Positions 61,326-64,000 of a stretch of 64,000 nt of DNA are shown piece after piece. A model generated the notes under the pieces. That model was not told the origin of the DNA and searched no databases. It saw only the letters and a list, made by a program, of their open reading frames with translations. Position 1 is the stretch's first letter, and each line of letters starts with the position of its first letter. The position numbers were made by a program, and so were the translations under genes. Source of the stretch: Virgisporangium aurantiacum (GTDB taxonomy: Bacteria > Actinomycetota > Actinomycetes > Mycobacteriales > Micromonosporaceae); NCBI RefSeq assembly GCF_016863635.1, contig NZ_BOPG01000069.1, positions 1 to 64,000 of the forward strand. The letters are read 5' to 3'.

Positions 61326-62686
61326 TGGAACTCGAACAGTTCGGCCACGACACCTGGTGGCTGGTGCTCGCCAAGGTGCTGCTGGTCTTCGTGTTCCTCG
61401 TCGTGATGACGCTGTTCGCGATCTGGTACGAGCGCAAGGTCGTCGCCCGCATGCAGGTGCGGCCCGGCCCCAACCGGGTCGGCGGCCGGTTCGGTGCTCT
61501 GCAGTCCCTTGCCGACGGGCTCAAGCTCGCCTTCAAAGAAGACATCATCCCGAAGGGCGCCGACCGGGTGGTGTTCTTCTTCGCACCGGTGATCTCGACG
61601 GTCGCGGCGTTCACGGCGTTCGCCGTGATCCCGTTCGGCCCGATGGTGTCGGTGTTCGGCGAGAAGACGCCGCTGCAGCTCACCGACCTGCCGGTCGGCG
61701 TGCTCGTGGTGCTCGCCTGCTCGTCGATGGGCATCTACGGCATCGTGCTCGGCGGCTGGGCGTCCGGGTCGACGTACCCGCTGCTCGGCGGCCTGCGGTC
61801 CAGCGCGCAGATGATCTCGTACGAGGTGGCGATGGGCCTGTCCATCGTGGCCGTCTTCATGACCGCCGGCTCGATGTCGACCTCGCAGATCGTCGACGCG
61901 CAGCGGCACGGCCAGCAGGTCGACTTCCTCATGTGGGACAACGTGACCCTGCCGGGCTGGTACGCGATCCTGCTGCTGCCCAGCTTCGTCATCTACGCGG
62001 TCTCCGCCGTCGGTGAGACCAACCGGGCGCCGTTCGACCTCCCCGAGGCCGAGAGCGAGCTCGTCGGTGGCTTCCACACCGAGTACTCGTCGCTGAAGTT
62101 CGCGCTGTTCTTCCTCGCCGAGTACATCAACATGGTCACCGTCTCGGGGCTGTGCACCACGCTGTTCCTCGGCGGCTGGCAGGCGCCGTGGCCGGTGTCC
62201 ATCTGGGACGGTGCGAACCAGGGCTGGTGGCCACTGCTGTGGTTCACGATCAAGGTTCTGCTGCTGCTGTTCGTGTTCGTGTGGCTGCGGGGCACGCTGC
62301 CCCGGCTGCGGTACGACCAGTTCATGCGGTTCGGCTGGAAGGTGCTCATCCCGGCCAACCTGGTCTGGATCCTCGTGCTGGCCGGCGTCCGCACCGTTCA
62401 GGACCGCGACCTCAGCACCGTGCAGCGGATCCTCTGGATCGGCGGACCGGTGCTCGCGGCGCTGGTGATCTGGATGTTCTGGCCGTCGAAGAAGCCGGCG
62501 GAGGAGACCCCCGGCGTGGCCGGGATCGATGCCAAGAAGGGCCGGGTCGGCGGCGCGGTGGGCTTCCCGGTGCCACCGCTCGACCTGGAGGTGCCGCCCA
62601 GTCCGCGGGCGGAGCGGGTACTGGTCGGACGCACGTCCACCGGTGATTCCGAGCGGGAGACCGTCTCGATGGGTAAGGAGTCCTGA
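61325..62686 (+). CDS. nuoH: NADH-quinone oxidoreductase subunit H
   Basis: A 453-residue membrane subunit with eight helices that lines the quinone channel. RMQVRPGPNRVGGRFGALQS and ETNRAPFDLPEAESELVGGF (in parts) are diagnostic. A cytosolic C-terminal extension of about 65 residues follows the last helix, as in other actinobacteria. nuoI begins 2 nt later. Confidence 0.96.
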   Translation: MELEQFGHDTWWLVLAKVLLVFVFLVVMTLFAIWYERKVVARMQVRPGPNRVGGRFGALQSLADGLKLAFKEDIIPKGADRVVFFFAPVISTVAAFTAFAVIPFGPMVSVFGEKTPLQLTDLPVGVLVVLACSSMGIYGIVLGGWASGSTYPLLGGLRSSAQMISYEVAMGLSIVAVFMTAGSMSTSQIVDAQRHGQQVDFLMWDNVTLPGWYAILLLPSFVIYAVSAVGETNRAPFDLPEAESELVGGFHTEYSSLKFALFFLAEYINMVTVSGLCTTLFLGGWQAPWPVSIWDGANQGWWPLLWFTIKVLLLLFVFVWLRGTLPRLRYDQFMRFGWKVLIPANLVWILVLAGVRTVQDRDLSTVQRILWIGGPVLAALVIWMFWPSKKPAEETPGVAGIDAKKGRVGGAVGFPVPPLDLEVPPSPRAERVLVGRTSTGDSERETVSMGKES

Positions 62687-62688
62687 CC

Positions 62689-63288
62689 GTGGCCATCAGG
62701 GGAACCCTCAAGGGGTTCGGGGTCACCTTCTCGCACATGTTCAAGAAGGTGGTCACCGAGGAGTACCCGGAGGAGCGCAAGCCGCCGGCACCGCGCTACC
62801 ACGGCCGGCACATCCTCAACCGGCACCCGGACGGTCTGGAGAAGTGCATCGGGTGCGAACTGTGCGCCTGGGCCTGCCCGGCCGACGCGATCTACGTCGA
62901 GGGTGCCGACAACACCGACGAGCAGCGCTTCTCGCCCGGTGAGCGGTACGCGTCGGTCTACCAGATCAACTACGCGCGGTGCATCTTCTGCGGCCTGTGC
63001 ATCGAGGCCTGCCCGACCCGTTCGCTGACCATGAGCAACGAGTACGAGCTGGCCCGCGACAGCCGCAAGGATCTCATCTTCACCAAGGAGCAACTGCTCG
63101 CGCCGCTCATGCCGGGCATGGAGCATCCGCCGCACGACATGTTCCTCGGCGACACCGAGAAGGATTACTACCTCGGCAGTCTCCTGAACCCGGGCACCTC
63201 GGCCGGCGCCGAGCACAACCCCGGTCACGCCGCCGAGCCGCCCGTCGAGACCGCACAGGCTCAGCAGTACGGGGAGGACCGGAAGTGA
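62689..63288 (+). CDS. nuoI: NADH-quinone oxidoreductase subunit I
   Basis: A 199-residue ferredoxin-like subunit with two [4Fe-4S] clusters, N6a and N6b. The motifs are CIGCELCAWACP and CIFCGLCIEACP. GTG 62689 is the start, and the stop overlaps nuoJ by GTGA. Confidence 0.96.
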   Translation: MAIRGTLKGFGVTFSHMFKKVVTEEYPEERKPPAPRYHGRHILNRHPDGLEKCIGCELCAWACPADAIYVEGADNTDEQRFSPGERYASVYQINYARCIFCGLCIEACPTRSLTMSNEYELARDSRKDLIFTKEQLLAPLMPGMEHPPHDMFLGDTEKDYYLGSLLNPGTSAGAEHNPGHAAEPPVETAQAQQYGEDRK

Positions 63289-64000
63289 TTCACTCGCTGG
63301 CCGACGCCGCCCTCGCCGCCGGTGACGTGAAGGGTGGCGAGGCCACCACGTTCTTCATCCTGGCCCCGATCGCGGTGCTGTGCGCGATCGGCATGGTGTG
63401 GGCGCGCAACGCCGTCCACTCGGCTCTGTTTCTCGTCGTGGTGATGCTCTGCCTCGGCGCGTTCTACGTGATGCAGGCCGCGCCGTTCCTCGGCATGGTG
63501 CAGATCATCGTCTACACCGGCGCGATCATGATGCTGTTCCTGTTCGTGCTGATGCTCGTGGGCCGCGACGCGTCCGACTCGCTCATCGAGACGCTGCGCG
63601 GGCAGCGGATGGCGGCGGTTCTGCTCGGCCTCGGCTTCGCGCTGCTGGTCGGCACCGCCCTGTTCCGCACGCTCGGCGACACCAACGACGCCGTCGGGCT
63701 CGACCGGGCCAACGAGGGCGGCAACGTCCCCGGCATCGCGGCGCTGCTGTTCACCAAGTACGTCTTCGCGTTCGAGGTGACGTCGGCGCTGCTGATCACC
63801 GCCGCCGTCGGCGCGATGATCCTGGCGCACGTCGAGAAGCGCAAGGAAGACAAGGTGACGCAGCCGGCGCGGATGCGGGCCCGGTTCGCGCCCGGTAGCT
63901 ACCCGGCGCCGAAGCCCGGCCCGGGCGTGTTCGCCAGCTCGACCTCGGTCGCGACGCCCGCCGTGCTGCCCGACGGCAGCCCGGCCGACCGCAGCATCTC
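63285..64000 (+). CDS. nuoJ: NADH-quinone oxidoreductase subunit J (cut by window end)
   Basis: The frame opens at GTG 63285, overlapping the nuoI stop, and has no stop before the window ends. The visible 238 residues contain five membrane helices. FLGMVQIIVYTGAIMMLFLF (helix 3 with its pi-bulge region) and TKYVFAFEVTSALLITAAVGA (in parts) identify NuoJ. A long Pro-rich cytosolic tail follows and continues outside the window. nuoK to nuoN presumably lie beyond. Confidence 0.92.
   Translation, partial: MIHSLADAALAAGDVKGGEATTFFILAPIAVLCAIGMVWARNAVHSALFLVVVMLCLGAFYVMQAAPFLGMVQIIVYTGAIMMLFLFVLMLVGRDASDSLIETLRGQRMAAVLLGLGFALLVGTALFRTLGDTNDAVGLDRANEGGNVPGIAALLFTKYVFAFEVTSALLITAAVGAMILAHVEKRKEDKVTQPARMRARFAPGSYPAPKPGPGVFASSTSVATPAVLPDGSPADRSI

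Overview
The window looks like chromosome of a high-GC, aerobic, filamentous actinobacterium. It is GC-rich, uses many GTG starts and ATGA/GTGA gene overlaps, and carries a BldC-type regulator, an osaC/osaAB-like osmostress locus, the futalosine route to menaquinone and a 14-subunit-type nuo operon. Micromonosporaceae is a reasonable guess, but nothing here proves the family. I see no tRNA, rRNA, CRISPR array, insertion sequence or prophage. No gene-free stretch exceeds about 230 bases.

Layout. 1-8.7 kb: stress signalling (two STAS proteins, a SpoIIE-type phosphatase divergent from a giant HAMP-repeat hybrid kinase and its response regulator). 8.9-14.5 kb: hemL, a histidine phosphatase and a system II cytochrome c maturation operon (TlpA/ResA, CcdA, ResB, CcsB). 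14.6-17.5 kb: late menaquinone genes (UbiD, UbiA/MqnP and UbiX families). 17.5-24 kb: bldC, an Lrp regulator, a MalY/PatB-type aminotransferase, a large proline-rich zinc-ribbon membrane protein and an NlpC/P60 hydrolase. 24-26 kb: mqnE and two small membrane proteins. 26-32.3 kb: a secreted M14 carboxypeptidase, a trehalose synthase-like GH13 enzyme, two membrane proteins and a HelD/HelR-like RNA polymerase helicase. 32.4-36.5 kb: an accessory patch with a decayed HigB-like toxin and intact HigA-like antitoxin, a DUF234-type ATPase, and an ArsR-like regulator with an MFS transporter. 36.5-41.4 kb: two paralogous secreted beta-lactamase-like proteins bracketing mqnA and a stand-alone reverse transcriptase. 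41.5-46.6 kb: paaABCDE followed by an ECF sigma/anti-sigma pair. 46.6-53.5 kb: aldo/keto reductase, mqnC, an LPxTG surface protein, menG, an AbiEi/DUF559 protein and a geranylgeranyl reductase. 53.6-64 kb: nuoA-J, cut by the window end.

Working together: mqnA, mqnE, mqnC, the UbiD/A/X trio, menG and the reductase make and tailor menaquinone, which nuo reduces; the cytochrome c maturation genes serve the far end of the same chain. mqnB and mqnD are not in the window. Several of these genes share a TANNNT -10-like box 6-8 nt before a GTG start, suggesting leaderless transcripts.

Most interesting: (1) the 751-residue reverse transcriptase, which has intact catalytic aspartates, Abi/UG-like motif B, an Arg in place of the aromatic residue before xDD, large flanking domains and no room for an adjacent retron RNA; (2) a HelR-like helicase whose upstream region contains an imperfect repeat resembling the rifamycin-associated element; (3) a toxin-antitoxin operon caught with the toxin broken and the antitoxin and operator kept.
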